Shown here: positions 1-9,361 of the stretch, one piece after another
Layout: every line of letters begins with the position of its first letter
How positions within the stretch are numbered: the first letter of the stretch is position 1
NCBI GenBank assembly: GCA_015680685.1
Contig: MNCI01004170.1
Span: forward strand, 1,845,946-1,900,976
Direction: 5' to 3'
DNA: 55,031 nt
From: Gnetum montanum
Taxonomy: Eukaryota > Streptophyta > Gnetopsida > Gnetales > Gnetaceae
Translations under genes and position numbers: made by a program
The notes under the pieces: generated by a model
What the model saw: only the letters and a program-made list of their open reading frames with translations
What the model was told of the DNA's origin: nothing
Database searches by the model: none

Positions 1-312
1 TATTACCGTACACAACTTGCGTTCAGGTACAAAGCTGCTCAAATAAAGAACCGTTCACTTGGGGGACTCCTACTGCGGGCACAAGGAAAATATTCTATCT
101 TTGGGGTGATCAATCTGCCAGAGCTTCGCTACTTTACGCCTAGGATATCAAATGAGGGGAGTGCCCCCTCTTATTTATAGATATGGCGGCGGACCGTGAT
201 ATCGCGTACGCGATATCGCAGGGAATGATGCGATATCGCAGGGGATGCGATATCGCGTCGGCCGCGATATCGCGTACGCTATATCATGGCTTGTGCAATC
301 CACGTCTCATCA
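1..312 (-). mobile_element. Partial LTR, family A (Athila-type), copy A1
   Basis: The window opens inside a minus-strand LTR. Its sense 5' terminus (TGATGAG on the minus strand, read as CTCATCA at 306-312) is the right border. The sense TATA box CTATAAATAA lies at 171-180, and the R/U5 segment with AATAAAGA and CTACTGCGGGCAC (about 40-97) matches the LTRs at 35714-36528, 39294-40084 and 53200-54003. The rest of U5 lies left of the window. No polypurine tract follows position 312, unlike the two internal 3' LTRs of this family, so 313 onward is probably flanking DNA, making this a 5' LTR or a solo LTR. A target duplication (CCTGG at 313-317) cannot be tested because the other end is missing. 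Confidence 0.85.
198..285 (-). promoter_or_regulatory. U3 array of GCGATATCGC palindromes
   Basis: Five copies of the core GATATCGC plus one decayed copy lie in about 90 bases just upstream, in LTR sense, of the TATA box at 171-180. Several sit within a perfect palindrome (GCGATATCGC or CGCGATATCGCG) and are joined by TACG or GATG linkers. The position immediately 5' of a TATA box suggests promoter elements. That is inference; no factor is identified. The array is CpG-rich, unlike the AT-rich surroundings. Confidence 0.6.
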
Positions 313-764
313 CCTGGTTTTGCTAAGGCACAACTTTGGGCTTTCTACCATGTTTGTAGGCATTCTTGTTTTTGCTGCAGCATTTTCTGTATATTATCAT
401 CCACAAGCATAGGCGCAGGCACCATGGAGGAGATAATCTAGACCTCTGGTTCACTTTCCTACACTGCTGGTCCGCACAGTCATTGCTCCGCACTGCCATG
501 GCTGTCAATGTTGCAATCGAGGCATCGGAATGCCAGCAACGCGGCAAGCGCGGCGAGGTTCACGACGTCGGTGATGTTGCCGCCATGTGTCATTATCCAC
601 AACGTGGTTGCCACCATGTACTGTTGTACAATGTAACAGCCGATGATGCCTGTTCTTAAAGCCTGCTTGCACATCCACCACCGGCTATTGCATCCACCGC
701 CTACGTTTCAGCTTCCACGGAGGCAAATGTCATTACAGTTTGACTACGATGAAGCTTAGGAAAA
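313..764. other. Low-copy flank with unassigned GC-richer block
   Basis: This stretch separates the A1 LTR from the PPR fragment. Bases 400-720 are richer in GC and CpG than the neighbourhood and contain short overlapping reading frames on both strands (a 97-codon plus-strand frame at 366-659 and a 64-codon minus-strand frame at 480-674). I recognise no protein family in either. It may be a decayed or captured gene segment; no product is assigned. Confidence 0.3.
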
Positions 765-1067
765 ATGCAGGAAAGCTTCACTAATTGTATTTCTGCTATT
801 TTATTTTTGCTCATCCTTTTTGCTTATCAGATTTTTCTACAATCCTCTGGACCGTTTACTTTACAAAACCTATTAAACAACCTGTTGTTACATGGCCTGG
901 CTGCAAAATTAGGGTTCACAAATGTTATGCTCACAGACTCATTGTTTATCAGTTTTAATGCCAAAACAGAGAAACTAAACCTTGCACGGCAAGCATTTGA
1001 TGAAATTCCTGAGCGAAATGTGAGGATATCTTGGCAGCTCTTAACATTTTTGTTTTCTCACCGGTAA
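765..1067 (+). pseudogene. Fragment of a PLS-class PPR gene
   Basis: The 100-codon frame contains, at about residues 40-90, a signature of PLS-class pentatricopeptide proteins: a segment like LLLHGLAAKLGFTN, a repeat step (DSLFISFNAKTEKLNLARQA), then FDEIPERNV followed by ISW. Typical family members read LHG..IKLGF....NALV.MYAKCG...DARQVFDEMPERNVVSWN. Full-length PLS proteins run 500-900 residues with many repeats and an E/DYW tail. Here only about two repeats are visible and the frame ends 10 codons after ISW. The upstream part (residues 1-35) is hydrophobic and does not look like a repeat. A GTAAGC directly after the end (about 1062-1067) could be a splice donor, but I see no continuation. 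Most likely a gene fragment or pseudogene. Confidence 0.6.
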
Positions 1068-4000
1068 GCATAGCTTTGTGATTACCATGAAGCGTCGTAG
1101 CAACAATTTCACTCTTGGTTACTGAACTATGCCACCAGGATTATCACATCCGTCTAATACAATGTAAGATGCATCTTTGTTCATGAGATTATTTATAGCG
1201 GTACAGGATTAAATATTGGTGTCTCTTTTTGTTGATTTCAATTAAATCTGGCCTGCATGAAAATCAGGATCGATCCCATTTCCGTCAATATTCTTGTGTG
1301 ATGAAGTCATGTACGTTTCCATAGTGGCCATCACCACTGAACCATCTTTGAGCTCATAAACTGGTTGAATTAAACCCTTTCTAAATGTGTTCCCAATAAG
1401 CATCGAATAAATATGCTAGAATGTTGCACTCTTTGGTCGATGTACCAGGTATAAGCAAAAAATTCTATGTTTCATCACCGCATAACTTACATGAATCTTT
1501 AGTAAGTTCAAGCATTATTCTTTTTTTTTAATAAATTGAAACTCCTGTTCCATAAAATGGCCTAAAATGTGCCAACACTAACATTGGAGCCTAAAAAAAT
1601 TTATGTTTGGAAGGTGATGCTAGAGGCTAAAAAATTCTATCTCTAGTAATTAACGTTGGTTTTAGCCAAGTAATGCTATGTGCATGCTAGTGTTGGTCTT
1701 GGAGGCATAGGTGTGGTGTGGAGCACACTAGTGAACTTGAAAGGTCTATTGTAGACACTTACAATCTCTCAAAATTTCAAAAATATGCTTGAGATCTTAA
1801 GAAAATATCATAGAACTTGTGTTTTAAACCCATATTTATAGGGTTAGGATTGCTAATTCCAACTTAGGATTGCTAATTACAAACTTGAAGTTAAGTCCTA
1901 CTTTTCCCAAAGTTTTTTAGAGGTTCTCAATAGGAAAGTTTCACTTTTGAACGTGACAAATCTAGCTACCTAAGTAGGTGATGACGTCAATGTCACCAAC
2001 AGTTAAAAATTTTGAGCAATTTTGACTAAGTATTATTTTGAGCCTCTTAGGACTCTTTTGATGCCCAAATTAATGTCGAATAGTGTCACAATGTTGTCGA
2101 GGAACCTATGAGACTGAGGGGTGATGTTGAACACTAAGGTAAAGGTACTTGTTAACATGTCAAAGGTTCAAAGGGTGGTTATGATAACACTAACATCAGC
2201 ACTAGCATCATTCATACTAAGCCAAAATTTCAACATTTCACCCAAGCTAGTATTTTGAGCTCCTAAGACCTTATTTAACCCCTAAACTAATGTTGAACAC
2301 TACCGAGATGAAGTCAAGGAGCCTACGAAGCCTATGAACATTGTTGAATGTTGCTCTATAAGGTCAAGGATGGAAAAATATAGGTCCCATAGGTGCTAAC
2401 ACTGACATATGCATCAATGTCAGCAAGGTACATAGTAAAATCCATGAACTTTTCTAAGTTGATCTTGTGAGCCTTCAAGATGTTGAATTGATAGCAAAAA
2501 ATGCTAGAATGATGCCTACAGGATGTTAAGGAGCCTAAAGAGTGAAGAGGAGGATGTTAAATGCTGATCATAAGTGACATGAAGGATGCCAACATTAGCA
2601 TGGTGGTACTAGCGCCAATGTTAATGTCAACATTAGCTTCATCTATACAAGAGAAAATTCTAACCTTTAAACCACCAAAACTACACTTTGCCCTACTGAA
2701 AGAGCAATTCTAAAGAACAAAACTAATGTCGATAGATTGTCAAGGAGATGAGAAAGGGAAGATGAAAGTTGAAATCTAGGTGAAATATATCATGATGGGG
2801 CCAGAGATCACAATTTTATTACTAACACTAACCTTAGTATTAATTTCATTCTATAGTTAAATTTTTTTGGGTATTAGTTTTAAACTACCTAAAATTATCA
2901 AATTTGATCCTAGTAAAGCCATAGAAGCCTAGCATGTATTGTTTGAGGTCTCATGAGGTCCAATTTTCCACTAAAATTCACTTTTATAAAGTGATGTTAG
3001 GAAGGTCATAGCTAACATAGAATTCATGTTAGCTCTAATACTTAGAAACATTTTGACTTTGGAGCTTTTTGGAATCACTAAGAATGAAGCCCATAAATTG
3101 GATTATGAACTTATGCAATACTTGGAGGCCTCTAGGAGGTGAGAATTTACCTTATAGTGCTGATTTGATGTAGTTTTGTGCTTGTATTTATGTGGAATAA
3201 TGTCAAATCATACTTAGTCTCGATTTTATGAAAAATAGAAAAAGTGGATATAAGATTGACCCTTCTTGATGGATGATGTTGAGATGCTAAAGGAGGATTC
3301 ATGAAGAAATGATAAGATGTTAAACTAACATGCTTGCAAAAATTGTGGAAAGAACAAATTGGAAGAGGTGAGAATGTTAGGATATCACTAATACACCGGT
3401 CATGAGGATAGTGCTATATCACATGAGGGGGACATGGCTAGATCCTTCACACAAAATGGTCAAAAGAATGTCATTGATGATATTCACATCTTATCCTATT
3501 CATGCTCTTAATACACCCTTATATGGAGTGAAACAAAGTCACTTTATTCTCACTAGTGTATTTGATAAGAGGAAAGGAAATGACATAGGAGAGTGAGTTA
3601 GAGGGAAAATAGAAAAATAAGATAGAGGGGATGAAATACATAGTTATATAAAAAGAAAGCAATAAAGATAGGGATAGAAAGAAGGAACATCGTTGATACA
3701 CCAAAGTTAGGTATTGTGCCATAGAATTGGGGCATGGGCAAATCCCACACTCTAATGATTGATGTTGATAATGATTAATTAATAAATTCCATCCCTAACC
3801 CACTCACATTAAAAACATATTCACATGTAGTAGAAATGAAAAAACACTTATTGCTCTCTATAGGAGGAAAATCACTAATAAATGTCCTCACCATGATGTG
3901 TTGATAAGAAGAGATGTTAGTTGCATGTGACCAAAGAGATTAGGGAGGAGAGAGGAAATCATATGAAAGAAGATAAAGAATGATAATGGAAAAATAGAAG

Positions 4001-4100
4001 AGAGAGAGAAAAATGAAGATAGGAAGAGAAGTAAAAGTGGTGCAATAGAGTAAAGATTAAGTAAAGAAAAAGGTTAGAACACACCTAGTATATCTTTCTC
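1068..4100. other. AT-rich region, no gene recognised
   Basis: About 3 kb of AT-rich sequence with stops in all frames. Between 1560 and 2760 phrases such as AATGTTGAA and CTAACATT recur loosely, giving a repetitive texture without a clear unit. It could be the untranslated 3' part of the decayed Tat element that begins near 4100, but I see no LTR or polypurine tract to prove it. No RNA gene was seen. Confidence 0.35.
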
Positions 4101-4639
4101 TTCTTTCTTGTTTTTAGTACCTCAAATGTAGTAATATTTGAGGTAAGCTTTGTTCACAAGATCTGGGTATTGATTCCCATCTAAATCTACCAAGTAATAT
4201 GCTCCATTAATAAGGATCTTAAGAATGACAAAGGAACCTTGTTAGTTTGGGAAAAACTTAGAAGTCTTGGCATTAGGAAAATGCCTTCCAACCAGATCAC
4301 CTTTCCTAATTTCTCTAAGCCTAACATGCTTGTCATGGCTATGATACATAGCCTCTTCATGATTCTACATATTGGTGGTTGCTTACTTGATGTTTTTCTC
4401 AAGTGTATCTAGTTCAACAAATTTCATCTTGTCATTCTTCTCATATAACATAGAATTGATCAAAGTTCCTTGAAGTGAAGACATGTCAAGCTTGATTGGT
4501 ATCATAGCTTTGGATCTATATGTAAGCATGAAAGAGGTTCAACAAGTTATGGTCTTGAAGATGGTTTGATAGACCCAAAGGGAATGGGATAGCTAGGTAT
4601 GCCAATTGCATTGAAATTTTTCCATCATGAACTTGAGCA

Positions 4640-4980
4640 AATGAATTTATGATTTATTAGTTAACTTGATTTGTCCATTAGATTGTGGGTAATATGGAGA
4701 TGAGAATGACTGGGTGATTTGATATTGCTCATAGAATTTGAATAGTTCTTTGCTCTTAAATTGAGTTCCATTATAAGTGATTATGTAAATAGGAATATCA
4801 AAGAAGGTGATTATATGGTCCAAGATGAAATGGCAAATATATTTTGAAGTTATATATTTTAGAGGAATGACTTAAGCCTCCTTAGTAAAATATTTCATAG
4901 CTATTAGGATAAACTAATGACCAACAGATGAAGAAGGATTGATGAAGCCTATAAAATCTAGCCCTTCCTTTTGGAAGGCT
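4640..4980 (-). pseudogene. Integrase core remnant, Tat-type Ty3/gypsy
   Basis: Translated on the minus strand from about 4980 this reads GLDFIGFINPSSS, then GH.FILIAMKYFTKEA, then THNGT-like residues followed by SPYYPQSNGQ. These correspond to the DDE integrase core of the Tat lineage (usual forms DFIGPI.P.SS.GHRFILVATDYFTKW.EA and SSPYYPQANGQAE). The second catalytic region reads TYNGTQF where active copies usually have a TDQG or SDNG form, so the Asp looks lost. In-frame stops interrupt it. Non-functional. Confidence 0.7.
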
Positions 4981-6579
4981 ACATGATTTCAAAATTCTTA
5001 AGCTTTTGATATAGGACATAAATAAGTAAAGCATGACATTGGTAGGTATCACAAATCTTAACCATTATGTATGTATCCCTAGACATTGTAGGCCACCGAT
5101 GACCAAGAGAAATAATGTGAGCTCCTAGAGACTGTAAGCCTAAGTGAGCACCACATATGCTTGAATGTACTTTTCTAGAATCATTTGAGTTTCATCACAA
5201 CTTAGATGATGCAGAAGAATATTTGATGCAAAAATACAACATAAAATACTGGGCTCAACAATACAAAAATACTTAGATTGTTTATGTAGAGCATTATTTT
5301 ATGACATTGACAAGTATTGAAGAGTTTCTTTGGATTGTAAGCATTATATGATGTCTCAGTATTGCTCATCTTCTTCTAAGTTAATGAAGATTACACATTG
5401 TGTATCTATCAGTGTTATCGGTGTATCTTGTGTTAAGTGAGTTAGATTGATCTTTGAGAAAAATAAAATTAGCAATTAACATAAAAGTAACTAGGACATT
5501 AGAAAGAATGCTTTTAGAGTGGTGAAATGCAAGATTAAATATTCATTAAAATGAAAAATCAAATTTTTGGCTAAATAAAGATAAGGCTCAAGGTATTTAA
5601 AATTACAAGTGTATGCAGTAGTTAGTTGAAAGTCATCTTGAATAGAAATCCTCTTGATTACTAACTAAAGTGCAAAGAGAAAATCTCAGTTAAGATCCTT
5701 GTATTCAACTACATTATTAACATATTAAAGATTAAACATATAAGTTTGATATATGTGATCCATAACTTGATGATGAAGAATATAAATATACTTAAGCCTT
5801 GAGCTATATGAGCACCATCAAAATATAAGTATGAGTCAAAATCCTCATGTGTCTATGTTATGGTTGAAGGTGGCTCTATCTCTTTCTCACTTGGCTCCTT
5901 GGGTGGAGTTTGAATGGTAACAACAGAAGGTTCAAATAGTAGGACCAATTTAAGAAGGTCCACTATAACTTATTCCTTAATGGAATATTAGGCAAGATAG
6001 GATAGATCAAACTTGGTAAGTAGTGTTTTTAATTTGGTCATTTGGTTAATTATCATAAGGGTTGGTAGTGAGAAATCATAGGACATTATCTCACCAAATT
6101 ACATGAACATTTACCTTAGTAAATAGTATTTATACTTCCTAATAGCAAATACAATGTCTAAAAAAGATTTCTTAATATTCATGTAATAGGTTTTACAATT
6201 ATAGGAATGGTGAGAGATATAATAGATGGAAAGATCTATATCATCTTTGCATCATTGGCAAAGCATAGTTGCAACAAAGTGATTAGACTTGGAAAGATAA
6301 AGGTAGAAAGGAATATCAAAGCTAATTGGGTAAAGAACTATATGGTTGGTAAGGGCATGCTTAATCACATTGATGGCCTCTTGACACTTTGCATCCTAGT
6401 GAAAAGTAGAAGATTTTTTAAGAAAACAAGAAAGAGAATGAAATTGATCAATTAGAATGCATATGAAATGTCATATGAATTGGAGCCTATCTTGTAGGAT
6501 ATGCATGTATTTTAGGCATTTGGGTGGTGGAAGGTTCATGATTTTCTTAACCTTGTTAAGGTTCATCATAATACCTTTA

Positions 6580-7060
6580 GTTGAAACTAGGAATTCTAGC
6601 ATTTTGCTTATTTCTACACCAACAATACACTATTTGGGATTAATTTAAAGGTTATACTTATTGCATTAGGCCAAGACCACATCCAAATTAGTAGGATGAT
6701 TGGTTATAATGATGCATATAATTGTTAGATCATCCACATAGTTGTTGACAGTTTTAAACATCATGTTGGTAAAGATGAAAGTCCTAACTTATTGATATCT
6801 TACTCTAGTGTTATAAAGTTCAAAAGACATCTTTGTATAGCAAAGGGTTCTTCATGGTGTCATGAAAGTCATGAAGTGTTGATGTTTAGGATTAATATAA
6901 TTTTAATTGTAGCCTAAAATATCATTAATGAAATTAAGTAAAGAATGACCTTCCATTGTGTCTATGAGTTGATCAATATTAGACAATGAGAAGTCATCTG
7001 TCAAAGTCACTTTGTTTAGATTACAAAAGTCCATGCATATTCTAATGGCCCTATTTTTCT
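6580..7060 (-). pseudogene. Reverse transcriptase remnant, Tat-type Ty3/gypsy
   Basis: Minus-strand translation shows KKNRAIRICMDFCNLNK (usual form K.NGK.R.C.DFRDLN), then a region ending MSFELYNTRVRYQ (usual MPFGLKNAGATYQ), then FIFTNMMFKTVNNYVDDL (usual FIFNDMMHK.VEDYVDDL). The catalytic YVDD survives, but frameshifts and stops lie between the blocks. The MM.K.V..YVDD wording points to the Tat group. Not functional. Confidence 0.75.
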
Positions 7061-7476
7061 TAAGCACTACTACCATGTTAGATACCGAATTTGAGTAATC
7101 AATAAGACATATAAATTTTGTGTTGTAAAGCTTTGTGATCTCCTTATTGATGGCTAAGGCTAAAGTGAGTTTGATTTTTTAGGCCTTTTGTTTAATAGGT
7201 TTTGATCCTTTCTCAAGAATGATGTTGTGTTATACCAAAGTTCAATCCAAATCAAGTATTTTGTCATACCCCTAGGCAAAGGTAATATAATTTTTCTAAG
7301 TATTTGAAGGATGGATTTCTTAATATTTTCAAGAAAATTTATTCCTAGTTGTTGCATGTTGCCATTCCCAAATGATGGCACTCCATAAAAAGATGGTGTC
7401 TCTTCATAGCAAATGTTTTAATTATTGCAATAAGACCTAATAAAGTATGTTGTAATTAAGACACAAAAGGACATAT

Positions 7477-7871
7477 TGTAATAATGGGCATGTCTCATGA
7501 GGTGATGTTTGGGGATTTAACCTAAGCTATTTATAACAGGGCATTAGAGGTTATATCAACATAGAGTTGTAGAGCCAACAATGACAAGTAATGGATGACA
7601 GGTAAAGAAAGACAGGAAAATAGCTGGTCATTCCTTCTAGCTAGTTACAAGCCTAACCATGATGGCAGTGTTAGATTATCTCTAAGGAATAGATGCTAAA
7701 GGAAGATAATCCTAAGAAACCCTTAGAGCATGATCAAGATACATTATTTCACATTAATAAAGCATTCTTTTCATTTTCCTTGTTATTTTCTTTATGCATA
7801 ATATCAAATGTTATATATATTTGATGTTTACCATGATATTTGAGAATGGGATGTTACATTTGGTATTAGAG
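7477..7871 (+). mobile_element. Candidate small LTR with tRNA-iMet primer site
   Basis: A 382-base segment (7477-7858) begins TGTAATAATGGG and ends GGATGTTACA, giving TGTAA/TTACA termini. Two bases later comes TGGTATTAGAG (7861-7871), matching 10 of 11 bases of the initiator-tRNA-Met primer site used by many plant copia and some gypsy elements. CTATTTATAAC within it may be a TATA box. Downstream, 7971-8171 holds a 66-codon frame that could be the start of gag but matches nothing I know. No second LTR was found, so this may be the 5' end of a truncated element. Confidence 0.5.
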
Positions 7872-8497
7872 AAAATCACATCCCAAGGACCAATTAGAAT
7901 AAAATGTTGATTATTATTTAATGATGAACCATGGAGCGATGATCCATGGAGAATCATAAATGACCACCAGATGCATCTTATATCCAAGATAAGCCACATC
8001 AATCAAGAATATGCCTTCGTAGCAATTCCCATGGATAGTAGCAACCATCAAGAGATCCAATTACACATTAACAAGGTGCATCAACTACAAGAGTTGTTGA
8101 TGAGACAAGTGTACATTGGTCCAGGTAACTCTTACCCATCTTGTAGTGTCAATAGAACTTTAACTCATTAATTAAGATTATTCTTAACATTTCCCATGAG
8201 GTTGGTAGCCATAGCATAAATCATTTAGGAGTTTGTCTCATTTTAGAACTTATTACTCACCCTTACCTAAAACCTAGAAATTAGTGAGTTTAAGAAATTC
8301 ACTTGAGTCATAATATTCCCTTATGTCTACTGAACATGATTATTACCAAGAGATTTGTAGGAAAACCTAAAGCCTAGCATACAATGTGTGATATTCCACT
8401 TTACTAATATTTTCCTTAGCACATTGTTTTGGTATAGGCATAATGTTGGAGATCAAAATTGTAAAGGATATATATGTTAAATTTTTATCATAGAGTC
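7872..8497. other. Possible leader of truncated LTR element, no gene recognised
   Basis: Follows the candidate primer site. It contains a 66-codon plus-strand frame (7971-8171) rich in His, Gln and Asn, without a recognisable domain, then AT-rich sequence up to the next LTR. Position suggests a gag leader; nothing confirms it. Confidence 0.3.
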
Positions 8498-9361
8498 TAA
8501 TGAATCATGGTTATCGGGGACTACATATACTAGGCCTCATATACTAGGCCCCGTATACTAGGCAGGCTATGTATACTAGGCCCTGTATACACAGCCTTGT
8601 TTATGTAGCATCTATTATAGCCTATAAATAAGTGTGCTTCTGCCACACTTAGGCATCTTTCGAGTAGTTGTAGCGAAGCCCTTGTAGTTTGTTTTCGTAG
8701 GAGTTAGACTATTTTCCCAAGTGCATGCCCACAATGTGATGCTTGTAATTGTACGACACCTTTATTTGAGTGTGACGTACTTGGACACGCACAAGACTGG
8801 AAATAAAGATCGAGATTACTTCATCATTGTAGCATTCACTTAGTTTTAATTGTTTAATTGTTATTGTTATTTATTGTTTTCTTAGTTAATATTTCTTTAT
8901 CATCATTTACTATTCCTGTTGTTAAATGCGGAATGAGTACGACTTAATCATGAGCATTTAAGTGTGACTACTTGGTAACCCAGTAGCGTACCTATGATCT
9001 ACGCTTGGTAATCCCAGTAGTAGTCGTGCAAGAGATCCAAGATGTGTATGGATGTTTAAGGAACGGATGCTCATTGCACTTAGGCTAGCTTAGACTTCAT
9101 TTTCTATTGCTTATTAGTTTAATCAAGATAATGTTCCATTGTCTCTAGGAGTAGCACTAGTTTAGGATCACATCATACGACTCACTCTAGACTAAACCAT
9201 ACATGACAAAGCAAATACTAGTCTAGGTGGGAAGACAACGAATTGCGATCAACGTGTAACTATCTAGATACCACAACTAGCCCGTCTACAGAGTTCGATC
9301 GGATCATGTGTGAATGCTCATATTTGTATGGTTGAGTGTAGGGGTACCTCGCCACTCATTA
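8498..9361 (+). mobile_element. Solo LTR, family A, copy A2
   Basis: 864 bases, sense on the plus strand. The termini read TAATGAATCATGG and ACTCATTA, which are the family ends TGATGAGTCATGG and ACTCATCA with G-to-A and C-to-T changes. The TATA box CCTATAAATA is at 8621-8630, and AATAAAGATCGAGATTACTT follows near 8800. The U5 segment (GCGGAATGAGTACGACTTAATC, then TTGGTAACCCAGTAGCGTACCT) matches the copy at 21083-21965 closely. No primer site follows the right end and no polypurine tract precedes the left end, so it is a solo LTR. The flanks (GAGTC, GTCAA) no longer show a target duplication. Confidence 0.85.
8525..8594 (+). repeat. U3 tandem repeat of TATACTAGGCC
   Basis: Within the U3 of LTR A2 the unit TATACTAGGCC or a close variant occurs about five times (for example 8526-8536, 8540-8550, 8554-8562, 8572-8583, 8585-8596). 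It occupies the place held by CGATATCG palindromes in other copies of the same LTR family, just upstream of the TATA box. Confidence 0.7.

Larger units (their letters stand above)
4100..7390 (-). mobile_element. Decayed Ty3/gypsy element, Tat lineage (pol remnant)
   Basis: On the minus strand the order reverse transcriptase (about 7060-6580), RNase H region (about 6580-5000), integrase core (4980-4640) and integrase C-terminal region (4400-4100) is that of a Ty3/gypsy pol. Phrases such as NYVDDL in the polymerase and FIGFINPSSS in integrase fit the plant Tat/Ogre group better than Athila or the chromoviruses. There are many stops and frameshifts, and no frame over about 75 codons survives. 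I recognised no LTR pair, gag or protease. The segment is far more decayed than the family A elements, so it is probably one of the oldest insertions here. Confidence 0.75.

Noticed and set aside
198-285. CRISPR-like array of regularly spaced repeats
   Set aside because: Repeats are short palindromes with 3-12 base linkers inside a plant LTR promoter; nothing else fits a CRISPR locus.
480-674. Membrane protein encoded on the minus strand
   Set aside because: A 64-codon frame with some hydrophobic residues, but no recognised family and an equally long overlapping frame on the other strand.
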